Below are positions 17,859-25,831 of a stretch of DNA of 64,000 nt, one piece after another. A program made the translations under genes and the position numbers. The notes beneath the pieces were generated by a model, which was given only the letters and a program-made list of their open reading frames with translations, was not told where the DNA came from and searched no databases. This DNA comes from Chitinophagaceae bacterium UBA1930 (lineage in GTDB: Bacteria > Bacteroidota > Bacteroidia > Chitinophagales > Chitinophagaceae). The stretch lies in the NCBI GenBank assembly GCA_002337145.1, contig DDFK01000002.1, positions 1,778,748 to 1,842,747 of the forward strand, written 5' to 3'. Position 1 is the first letter of the stretch, and each line of letters opens with the position of its first letter.

Positions 17859-17902
17859 TTGTAGCAAAATAGTCTTGCCTAGCAGCCGTTATTTTGCTAC
17901 AA
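17859..17902. promoter_or_regulatory. Perfect 13-bp inverted repeat with 18-bp spacer
   Basis: TTGTAGCAAAATA (17859-17871) is the exact reverse complement of TATTTTGCTACAA (17890-17902). The dyad lies in the divergent gap between the acyl-CoA dehydrogenase (start 17721) and the VOC protein (start 17941). It has no T-run and is not positioned as a terminator. It may be a two-site operator or a leader hairpin for the VOC gene. Confidence 0.65.
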
Positions 17903-17940
17903 GCTGAACATATACGAAACAGTACACTAAAATAGATACG

Positions 17941-18315
17941 ATGAAATTTACAAAATTGGTTCCCAATATTTTTTATACGGATATCAAAGTAGGGCTGGAA
18001 CTATTTGTTGAATGCCTTGAATTTTCAATTGGTTACAATGACCTCGAATCCGCACAACCCTGTTGCGTTGCAGCAAAGGACAACCTGGCCATCTTCATTA
18101 TTCAAAGCGAAGAGTTTGCTATAAAAGACAGACCGGAGCTTAGGCTGCAAACAGACAATATTGAAGAAGTGTATGCAAAAGTAAGTTCTATGCACCCGCA
18201 ACTGCTGCACCCCAACGGAAAACAGGTTACGTTAAAACCATGGGGAGCAAAAGAGTTTGCGTTGAAAGATGCATCAGATGTTTGCATCATTATTCAACAA
18301 TGGCCAAACGAATAG
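17941..18315 (+). CDS. VOC-family (glyoxalase/bleomycin-resistance fold) protein
   Basis: A 124-residue protein with the VOC beta-alpha-beta-beta-beta layout in two modules. The start KLVPNIFYTDIKVGLELFVECLEFSIGYND matches the first module, and LRLQTDNIEEVYAKVSSMHPQLLHP the second. The usual metal-binding His and Glu positions are not clearly conserved, so it may bind a ligand or drug rather than act as a metalloenzyme. The end overlaps or nearly touches the next gene, implying cotranscription. Substrate unknown. Confidence 0.8.
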   Translation: MKFTKLVPNIFYTDIKVGLELFVECLEFSIGYNDLESAQPCCVAAKDNLAIFIIQSEEFAIKDRPELRLQTDNIEEVYAKVSSMHPQLLHPNGKQVTLKPWGAKEFALKDASDVCIIIQQWPNE

Positions 18316-18335
18316 GATGTTTTAAACATTGCAAT

Positions 18336-18851
18336 ATGGATATACCATTTTATGTAAAGCAATTTAAACAGGCCGCAGCAATGCTGGATGAAAAACGTTT
18401 TGCTGCAAAGCAGATCAATATAGCAACCGGCATCTACCAGCAGGAAGCAGTTTTTTTGAAGCTGTACAAGAAAAGCTGGGCCAGTACATTGCAAGACCCG
18501 TTAACTGCCGAGTCAAGAATTTTCTTTTCTGTTTGGGTGACCGATGGAGCAATACAGCAGCAACAATTACTATACAATATACATGCATTGAAGCTGCGTA
18601 AGCTACAAGGCTATACAATAGAAAGTAGAAAATTTGCCGATACATTCAGGAACAGTTTCAAACCCTTTGAAACTGCATGGCCAAATGTAAGTGTACAATT
18701 CGGGCCACTTACATTGATGCAGGGTTCTGTAAAAACAGGCCAAGATAATTTTCAAGATAAAATCATACAACTCTCTAACAACTTCTTGACAATAGCACAT
18801 CTTATAGATGATGCACTTATTAAATTCAAGAAACAAACTTCATTCGTATAA
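18336..18851 (+). CDS. Hypothetical protein, 171 residues
   Basis: I do not recognise this protein. From the ATG at 18336 it is 171 residues, mostly helical, with no signal peptide or membrane segment; a central run (SRIFFSVWVTDGAIQQQQLLYNIHALKLRKLQGY) suggests an alpha/beta fold. An upstream ATG at 18300 would add 12 residues and overlap the VOC gene by 16 bp. It follows the VOC gene closely and is ended by a strong terminator, so the two probably form one transcript and may share a task. Confidence 0.72.
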   Translation: MDIPFYVKQFKQAAAMLDEKRFAAKQINIATGIYQQEAVFLKLYKKSWASTLQDPLTAESRIFFSVWVTDGAIQQQQLLYNIHALKLRKLQGYTIESRKFADTFRNSFKPFETAWPNVSVQFGPLTLMQGSVKTGQDNFQDKIIQLSNNFLTIAHLIDDALIKFKKQTSFV

Positions 18852-18885
18852 AACATTCCATTCATAACGGAATGTTTTTTATTTT
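18852..18885 (+). terminator. Rho-independent terminator
   Basis: AACATTCC (18852-18859) pairs perfectly with GGAATGTT (18869-18876) around a 9-base loop, followed by a T-rich run (TTTTATTTT). It ends the VOC/hypothetical transcript directly at the stop codon. Confidence 0.8.
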
Positions 18886-18911
18886 CAATGCTCCCAAACT
18901 GAACAACACAC

Positions 18912-20780
18912 ATGAGAAAGCTGTTTTTCCTGTTACTCGCACTGCCCTTTATCACTACGGCACAAAATACCAACGCCGATTCGGCATGGATTATAAGCAA
19001 CTACACCAAACAGGAAGTCGCCATACCTATGCGTGACGGGGTAAAACTCTTCACCGCCATTTATGTGCCCAAAAGCACAACTGAAAAACATCCCTTCTTG
19101 TTAAAACGTACCCCCTACTCCTGCCAGCCTTATGGCCTGGACAAGTTTCCAGAGGTATGGCATAGCTATCAAAAAGAATATTTCAAAGAAGGCTACATCA
19201 TCGTGCTACAAGATGTACGTGGCCGCTGGATGAGCGAAGGCCAATTTGTGGATGTGCGTCCTTTTAACAGCAACAAAAAAACGCCCACAGATATTGACGA
19301 GGCAAGCGATACTTACGACACTATTGACTGGCTGATCAAAAACATAAGCAATAACAACGGCAATGTAGGCGTGTTCGGCATTTCCTACCCCGGCTTCTAC
19401 TCCACCATGGCCGCACTTAGCAACCACCCTGCACTAAAAGCCGTTAGTCCGCAAGCCCCTGTTACCGATTGGTTCATGGGCGATGACTTTCACCACAACG
19501 GTGCATTCATGCAGATGGACGCATTTGAATTTTATGTAGGCTGGGGCTTTGGGGCACCGCATCCCAAGCCAACAACAATGGCTGCAAAAGGCTACACACC
19601 CTTTACCAACGACAAATACGATTTTTACCTGCGTAGCGGTGCATTGACAAACCTTACCAAAATTGCAGGCGACAGCATCCAATTCTGGAACGACCTCATG
19701 AACCACGGCACTCTTGATGCCTGGTGGAAAGCAAGGAACGCAAGGGTTGGTTGTGTGGATGTAAAACCTGCCATGTTAGTTGTAGGCGGACTGTTTGATG
19801 CAGAAGACTGCTTTGGTGCATGGAATACCTACAAAGCCATTGAAAAGCAAAGCCCCAAAACAAACAACAAGCTGGTAATGGGCCCTTGGTTTCATGGACA
19901 ATGGGCAGGCCGTGGCTATGGCAACGGTAGCTACCTGGGCAATGTACGTTTTGAAACCGAAACAGCCTTATGGTACCAGCAGAATATGGAACTGCCCTTT
20001 TTTAATTACTACCTAAAAGGCAAAGGCAATGTAGATAATATTGCTAAAGCCAATATATTTTTTACCGGCGAAAACAAATGGCACCAACTGGACACATGGC
20101 CGCCAAAGAATGTAGAAATACAAGGCTGGGCACTAAGAACCAACGGCTACCTGTCAAGGGCAGTTCCATTGATTGCACCACTAAGCAGGTTCGAGCAATA
20201 TGTGAGCGACCCCGCAAAACCTGTTCCTTATACGGATGGTATACATGACAACAGAACAAGGGAATACATGACCGATGACCAACGCTTTGCCAGCACCCGA
20301 CCGGATGTACTGGTTTTTAAAACCGATACCCTTACGGCAGACGTAACTGTGGCAGGTCCGCTGGTAGCAGATTTGATGGTAAGCATCTCGGGCACCGATG
20401 CCGATTTTGTAGTGAAGCTGATTGATGTTTTTCCCGACAACTTCACCTATTCCAAAACAGATACTTACTTAATGAACGGCTACCAGATGCTGGTACGTGG
20501 CGAGATCATGCGGGGCAAGTTCCGCAACAGTTTCGAGAAACCCGAGCCCTTTGTGCCCAACAAACCCACACAGGTAAAATACACCCTGCCCGACGTGGCA
20601 CATACCTTTAAAAAAGGCCATCGCATCATGGTGCAGGTACAGAGTAGCTGGTTTCCGTTGGTGGACAGGAACCCGCAACAGTTCATGGATATATACCATG
20701 CCAAGGATGCGGACTTTCAAAAAGCAACCATTAAAATATACTGCAACGATTCCAAGATACTGTTGCCTGTAGTAAAGTAG
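18912..20780 (+). CDS. Exported CocE/NonD-type hydrolase (S15 family)
   Basis: A 622-residue exported hydrolase with signal peptide MRKLFFLLLALPFITTAQ. The alpha/beta-hydrolase domain has nucleophile elbow GISYPGFYS with Ser158; Asp (GGLFDAEDCFG) and His (MGPWFHGQW) complete the triad. The C-terminal jelly-roll domain (about 420-622) ends the protein, as in X-Pro dipeptidyl peptidase, cocaine esterase and alpha-amino-acid ester hydrolases. The length and the MGPWFHG motif fit the last group. The natural substrate in the periplasm, probably a peptide or amino-acid ester/amide, is not shown. Confidence 0.93.
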   Translation: MRKLFFLLLALPFITTAQNTNADSAWIISNYTKQEVAIPMRDGVKLFTAIYVPKSTTEKHPFLLKRTPYSCQPYGLDKFPEVWHSYQKEYFKEGYIIVLQDVRGRWMSEGQFVDVRPFNSNKKTPTDIDEASDTYDTIDWLIKNISNNNGNVGVFGISYPGFYSTMAALSNHPALKAVSPQAPVTDWFMGDDFHHNGAFMQMDAFEFYVGWGFGAPHPKPTTMAAKGYTPFTNDKYDFYLRSGALTNLTKIAGDSIQFWNDLMNHGTLDAWWKARNARVGCVDVKPAMLVVGGLFDAEDCFGAWNTYKAIEKQSPKTNNKLVMGPWFHGQWAGRGYGNGSYLGNVRFETETALWYQQNMELPFFNYYLKGKGNVDNIAKANIFFTGENKWHQLDTWPPKNVEIQGWALRTNGYLSRAVPLIAPLSRFEQYVSDPAKPVPYTDGIHDNRTREYMTDDQRFASTRPDVLVFKTDTLTADVTVAGPLVADLMVSISGTDADFVVKLIDVFPDNFTYSKTDTYLMNGYQMLVRGEIMRGKFRNSFEKPEPFVPNKPTQVKYTLPDVAHTFKKGHRIMVQVQSSWFPLVDRNPQQFMDIYHAKDADFQKATIKIYCNDSKILLPVVK

Positions 20781-20849
20781 AATCTACCCAACAGCAGGTA
20801 TTGCACCCGGCAAACAAACATTCTAATATTACATCCAAATTGTAATGTT

Positions 20850-23800
20850 ATGTATAATGCCATCCGCTCAATAATTGTTACCTGCTGCATAGCCGCATTA
20901 CTCCTTACTGTTGCCCATGCCCAAAAAAAGCAGCCGGCAACAGAAACAAGGGAAATGTTCTTCCGCATCAGCTCTATTAAAAAAATGGGTAAAGACAGTA
21001 TTGCGGCATCCATTGTGGGCGGCAAAAAGCAAGGCCTCTCAAAAGGCAGTACCGGCCCGGTAAAAGGCGTGTACAAAATAGGCGACGATAGAAGCGACCT
21101 GGAGATTGGCTTTGCCAGTGTAACCAGCGTTGACGATGCAACCGCTTGGGTAATCATAAGACCCGTAGACCAGGCGGCTGCCAATAAGAATTATGAAACC
21201 CGTGTGGGCGACTATGTAAAGCTGAACATTTCCGTTCCCAAACTATCTTATAGAAGTATACTGTTTGAACTGGCTTTGCTAGACATCAGGTTCGACAACC
21301 TGAACAGGGAACCCTTATACGATTTTGATGACCTGATATACAAAGACAGTAAAAAACTGGAAGACAGTTTAATGCAAGCCGGTGCCTATGATGTGGTACA
21401 AACCTATGAAGCCCTGAAAAATGATACCAGTTTCCATGACCTGAGGACGCCGATGAAGGAGGGCAGGTATACAGGCAGAAGCATTTTTGATGTAATGCAA
21501 TACTGCAAACCAAGGGATATCTTTACCTTCCTGCATTTTGTAAACAACTACCCTGGTAAATATATTGGCAACACCTGGAAACTGAACGAAACATTTGCCA
21601 CATGGGTAATGAACAAGGCCCCTTACAGTAAAAGGGAAATCTACGACAGCGTTGTTGCCTATAAAAACAGCCCCACGCTGTTAAAAGCATTTGTAACCAG
21701 GAACCTTGCTTTGTTAAAAGAAAAAAACTTTGTGGAAGACTGGATAAGCGATGCCAACAGTTTAATATCCGACAACAAAACAACTGAAGCATTGCAAATG
21801 TTTGAAGCTGCAAAAACGCTGCTACCCTATTTGCAAGACAATTGCCTTACCGGCTACTACCACTACTGTTATGCTTCTGTATACGACAACAAGAAAGAAT
21901 ACAACAAAAGCCTGCAAAGCTGCGATACCGCTTATAAATATTTTACCATTTGTGGCAACGATTACTTTAAGATACAGACACTTTTAAAGAAAGGGCTAAC
22001 CTATAACACCATTGACAGAAATGAAGATGCCCTACGTGTTTTTGAGCAGATGCTTACCGCCATCAACGACCCTGCTACCAAAATAAAGCCTACACAAAAA
22101 ACATTGTTCCTTGCAAAATACTACCATTTTACAGGCATCATACTTGCCAATAAAGGCGAAATGAAAAAAGCGGTTGACTGCTATACCAATGCCATCAGCA
22201 ATTACCGCTCGCTGGGTTCATACAGTTACCTACAATCGGCCCTGGGTGTACAGGGAAGGCTTGCAAGGTTGTATAAAAAACAAGGCGAGCTGCAGAAATC
22301 TTTTGAAATATATACTGAACAATTGGCACTGTACACCAAACTGAACGACAGGAAAAACATTGCCGATGTATTGGACAATATTGGCAGCATCGATTTTAAA
22401 CGGGGCCTTTACAGAAAAGCCATCGCAAGCTATACCGATGCAAAAAAAATACACCTCGATTTCAATAACCTAGACAATGCCGGTTACTCCCAATCAAATA
22501 TTGGGCAGGCCTATTGGAACCTGGGCAAATACGATTCTGCCATTATGGCCCACGAACAGGCCATTGAATACAGAAGGCAAACGGGCAGTGCTTCCGGTCT
22601 TGGCTACTCCTACAAACAAATGGGCGACCTCTTTAAAAAAACAGGTGAAAAAACAAAAGCCTTTAATGCCTATGACAGCTCTACGCATTACTACACATTA
22701 GCAAAAGACAGCAGCAGCCTGAAAGACCTGCTTTCGGATGTGGGCGATGTTTACTACAACGATAAGCAATACCAAAAAGCGTTTGACTACTATTTAAAAT
22801 GGCACAAGCTGAACCTCATTGGCGGCAACAAATCCTACATCATCAACAGCCTTTACCAATTGGCAGATGCATCATTTTATTTCAATACAGACACGGCCAA
22901 AAAATACGGCTTGGAATGTTTGAAACTGTCAAGGGAAATTGGCGACAAAGCAAACGAATACAGTGCAAGCCTCAACCTAGGTGCACTTTCATTTAAAACA
23001 TACGATTACAATGAAGGCGAAAAATATTTTGCCACGGCACTAACTGTGGCACTGGGTCAAAAAAACAAAAGCCAGGAAGCACAATGCTATTATGTTTTCG
23101 GGTTGGCCAACTCCAACAAATTCGAGTTCGACAAAGCCAATTACTATCTCAAAAAATCAATGGCCATATACGATTCATTGGGCGAAAAATCAAAGCTGCC
23201 ACAATTGTACAGGGCGTTTGGAAACGCTTTACAGGCTAAAGGCGATTTTTATGAAGCAAGGAAATATTACCAGCAGTCCATTGATGCAGGTTATGCTGTA
23301 AACAACAGGTCAGACGTGGGTTACGGCTACAACGCACTCGTTTTCCTATACATCATACAGGGCGAATTGGGCAAAGCGGAAACCGCTACCGACAGCAGCT
23401 ATGCCATCTTCAACGACCTCAGCAACAGCTACCAGATAGCCGATGCCTATTTCAGCAAAGCGTTGGTGTACGAAGCAAAGTCGGACAATATCAATGCCGT
23501 GAAATACTACAACATGGCCGACAGCATCTACAAAAACGAAAAAGACCTGATGGGCCAAAGCGGCTGCAAAACCAATATTGGTGCGGTATTGTATTACCAG
23601 ACAGATTACAAACTGGCATTGAAATATTTTGAAGAAGCAGACAAATTATTGTCTTCTATAAAGACCGTTACCGAATCGCATATACTTGCCCCCATCAATA
23701 TCGGTGAAACCTACTACTACCTAAAAGAATACCCAAAGGCCGAAAAATACCTGGTTGATGGCTACAAGATGGCAACAGATAAAAAAGCCGGCAGGATGCT

Positions 23801-25661
23801 CACCATTGCATCTTCCTTTCTTGGCACATTGTATTATGATTTAAAAAAATACGACCTCAGCGAAAAATACTTGCTGGAAAGTTTTGCATTGGCACAAAAA
23901 AGCAATGAAACGGACCTCTACATCAACTCAGGTATGTACTTGGGGAAACTGTATTCAGTCGTCAACCAACCCGCAAAAGCACAGGAGTACTACAGCAAAA
24001 CGGTAACCTTTACCAAAACAATCGATAACAGCAAGTACACCTGGGTAGCTTTATATGAATATGGCTTGAGCCTTTACAACAAAAGCATGTTTGATAGTGC
24101 CACCGCCTATTTTAAACAGGCCGTACAGATAGTGGAAAGCGGTTCGCAAAACCTGTTTGGCGGTGCAGAAGCCAAAAAGATATACAACGCCGACGACCGC
24201 AAGGTTGACCTCTACAATAAATTGGTGGCAAGTATTGCAAAAACAAAAAACCCCAATCCAAACGATGCTTTGTATTATGCAGACAAAGCCAACAATCAAG
24301 CAGTAAAAGAGCAGATGGAAAAAGCGGGTCTTGTTACGAACGACAAGGATAAAGCCAATGCATTGAAAATAGGCGGTGAATTGTTACAAAAAAAGAATGC
24401 CGTAGAACAGGCCATCCTAAAAGAAAAAGCAAAACCCGAAAAGGAACAAAGCCAGCGATTGATCGAATCATTGGAAACGGTAAAAAATATAACGGAAACC
24501 GATTATATCAATTTCATAGAAGAACTGCAAAGAAAGTACCCCGATATGCAGGCCTACTTTTCCAATACAGACCCCAAAGAGTTCCTTAACTATATTGAAG
24601 AAATACCCGACAGTACCATTGTGGCTTTATACGTGGTTAACGACAAACAGCTGCTTATTTTCACCGTCACCAATAAAGAAACATCTATTAAAACCATTGA
24701 ATTAAAACAAGACATCAACAAACAAGCCGCTCATTTTTTAGGTGTGTTGCGTAACCCAAAAAATGTAACGGGAACCGGTTCCGTTACCTTAAGAAGCACA
24801 TTAAAACCAGTAGACGATGTTCGGGGCGATTTCAAGACCGAAGCATCAGACTTGTACAACCTGTTAATTACACCAATTGCCGACCAATTGAAAGACAAGA
24901 AAAACATGTGCATCATCACCAACGGAAAATTAGGCAGTATCCCATTTCAATGCCTGGGTAATTATAACGAAAAGAATGACTTCCATTTCCTAGTTGAAGA
25001 TTATGCCATTTTCTATACCAGTAAAATAAGCGTATTCAAAAACAAATTCAAGAACCGCCCCATGCAATCGTCATTGGCCGTACTTGGCAACCCTGATAAA
25101 AGTTTGCCTGGGGCCACGGAAGAAGCCAAAGAAATTGGTAAGATTGTACCAACAGCAACTGTTTATATAGAAGAGCAGGCTACAGAAAACAAAGCAAAAG
25201 AAAGCCTGCAAAAATATAACTACGTGCATTTTGCAACCCATGGTGTACTTGACTATACACATTTTGAAGACTCCTATTTATTGTTTCAACCAGATCCCGG
25301 TAGCGGCAACGATGGCAGGCTTACTATTAAAGAAATAAATGGACTTACAAAGCAAACCAATTCAATGGTTGTGTTATCTGCATGTGAAACTGCAGTTACT
25401 AAAGAAGAGATAAAAGGCTGGTACATCTCCCCTACTAACGCATTTCTTACCAATAGGGTTGATGCAGTATTGGGAACGCTTTGGAAAGTACCAGACGAAA
25501 CAACCAATCTGCTACTACAGGAATTCTACAAAAACATAAACGATAAGCACATGACCAAAGTTGAGGCACTACGTTTTGCACAGGCAGCCGTTAGCCAGAA
25601 CCCAAAGTTCAACCATCCATTTTATTGGAGTGCATTTGTACTGTATGGCGAGTGGAGATGA
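20850..25661 (+). CDS. Exported giant TPR-CHAT protein (predicted caspase-like protease)
   Basis: A 1603-residue protein. Residues 1-24 look like a signal peptide ending AHA. A small beta domain follows (about 25-110), then many tetratricopeptide repeats (about 290-1130; for example ADVLDNIGSIDFKRGLYRKAI), a coiled segment (1150-1240), and a C-terminal CHAT domain (about 1280-1603). The CHAT dyad is intact: His1464 in FATHG and Cys1512 in LSACET. CHAT proteases are clan CD relatives of caspases and separase. Export is unusual in the better-known cytoplasmic cases. TPRs probably select a partner. There is no CRISPR or other known partner nearby; the gene lies between two secreted hydrolases. 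Substrate unknown. Confidence 0.92.
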   Translation: MYNAIRSIIVTCCIAALLLTVAHAQKKQPATETREMFFRISSIKKMGKDSIAASIVGGKKQGLSKGSTGPVKGVYKIGDDRSDLEIGFASVTSVDDATAWVIIRPVDQAAANKNYETRVGDYVKLNISVPKLSYRSILFELALLDIRFDNLNREPLYDFDDLIYKDSKKLEDSLMQAGAYDVVQTYEALKNDTSFHDLRTPMKEGRYTGRSIFDVMQYCKPRDIFTFLHFVNNYPGKYIGNTWKLNETFATWVMNKAPYSKREIYDSVVAYKNSPTLLKAFVTRNLALLKEKNFVEDWISDANSLISDNKTTEALQMFEAAKTLLPYLQDNCLTGYYHYCYASVYDNKKEYNKSLQSCDTAYKYFTICGNDYFKIQTLLKKGLTYNTIDRNEDALRVFEQMLTAINDPATKIKPTQKTLFLAKYYHFTGIILANKGEMKKAVDCYTNAISNYRSLGSYSYLQSALGVQGRLARLYKKQGELQKSFEIYTEQLALYTKLNDRKNIADVLDNIGSIDFKRGLYRKAIASYTDAKKIHLDFNNLDNAGYSQSNIGQAYWNLGKYDSAIMAHEQAIEYRRQTGSASGLGYSYKQMGDLFKKTGEKTKAFNAYDSSTHYYTLAKDSSSLKDLLSDVGDVYYNDKQYQKAFDYYLKWHKLNLIGGNKSYIINSLYQLADASFYFNTDTAKKYGLECLKLSREIGDKANEYSASLNLGALSFKTYDYNEGEKYFATALTVALGQKNKSQEAQCYYVFGLANSNKFEFDKANYYLKKSMAIYDSLGEKSKLPQLYRAFGNALQAKGDFYEARKYYQQSIDAGYAVNNRSDVGYGYNALVFLYIIQGELGKAETATDSSYAIFNDLSNSYQIADAYFSKALVYEAKSDNINAVKYYNMADSIYKNEKDLMGQSGCKTNIGAVLYYQTDYKLALKYFEEADKLLSSIKTVTESHILAPINIGETYYYLKEYPKAEKYLVDGYKMATDKKAGRMLTIASSFLGTLYYDLKKYDLSEKYLLESFALAQKSNETDLYINSGMYLGKLYSVVNQPAKAQEYYSKTVTFTKTIDNSKYTWVALYEYGLSLYNKSMFDSATAYFKQAVQIVESGSQNLFGGAEAKKIYNADDRKVDLYNKLVASIAKTKNPNPNDALYYADKANNQAVKEQMEKAGLVTNDKDKANALKIGGELLQKKNAVEQAILKEKAKPEKEQSQRLIESLETVKNITETDYINFIEELQRKYPDMQAYFSNTDPKEFLNYIEEIPDSTIVALYVVNDKQLLIFTVTNKETSIKTIELKQDINKQAAHFLGVLRNPKNVTGTGSVTLRSTLKPVDDVRGDFKTEASDLYNLLITPIADQLKDKKNMCIITNGKLGSIPFQCLGNYNEKNDFHFLVEDYAIFYTSKISVFKNKFKNRPMQSSLAVLGNPDKSLPGATEEAKEIGKIVPTATVYIEEQATENKAKESLQKYNYVHFATHGVLDYTHFEDSYLLFQPDPGSGNDGRLTIKEINGLTKQTNSMVVLSACETAVTKEEIKGWYISPTNAFLTNRVDAVLGTLWKVPDETTNLLLQEFYKNINDKHMTKVEALRFAQAAVSQNPKFNHPFYWSAFVLYGEWR

Positions 25662-25698
25662 TTTGTTCACAGGCACTAGTACTCCAATCGGCTCATGC

Positions 25699-25740
25699 GG
25701 CGTCGCACCCATCAGCCATCGGATAAGGCTGGGCCTTTTT
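25699..25740 (+). repeat. GGCGTCGCACCCATC word (copy 3) and weak terminator
   Basis: The 15-base word at 25699-25713 matches the minus-strand copy at 6941-6955 exactly. It is followed by AAGGC (25725-25729), a 3-base gap, GCCTT and a T-run (25733-25740), a short hairpin that could end the TPR-CHAT transcript. Confidence 0.5.
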
Positions 25741-25831
25741 AACCGTGTATAGTTTAAACATTGCAATAAAACGCATTTAATACACAAAAAAAACCGCAGC
25801 TTCTTTATCTTTCCATCTCAAACAACAACAG

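Noticed and set aside
20850..25661. Part of a type III-E CRISPR (Craspase) system
   Set aside because: TPR-CHAT is shared, but the protein looks exported and there is no gRAMP, cas gene or array in the window.
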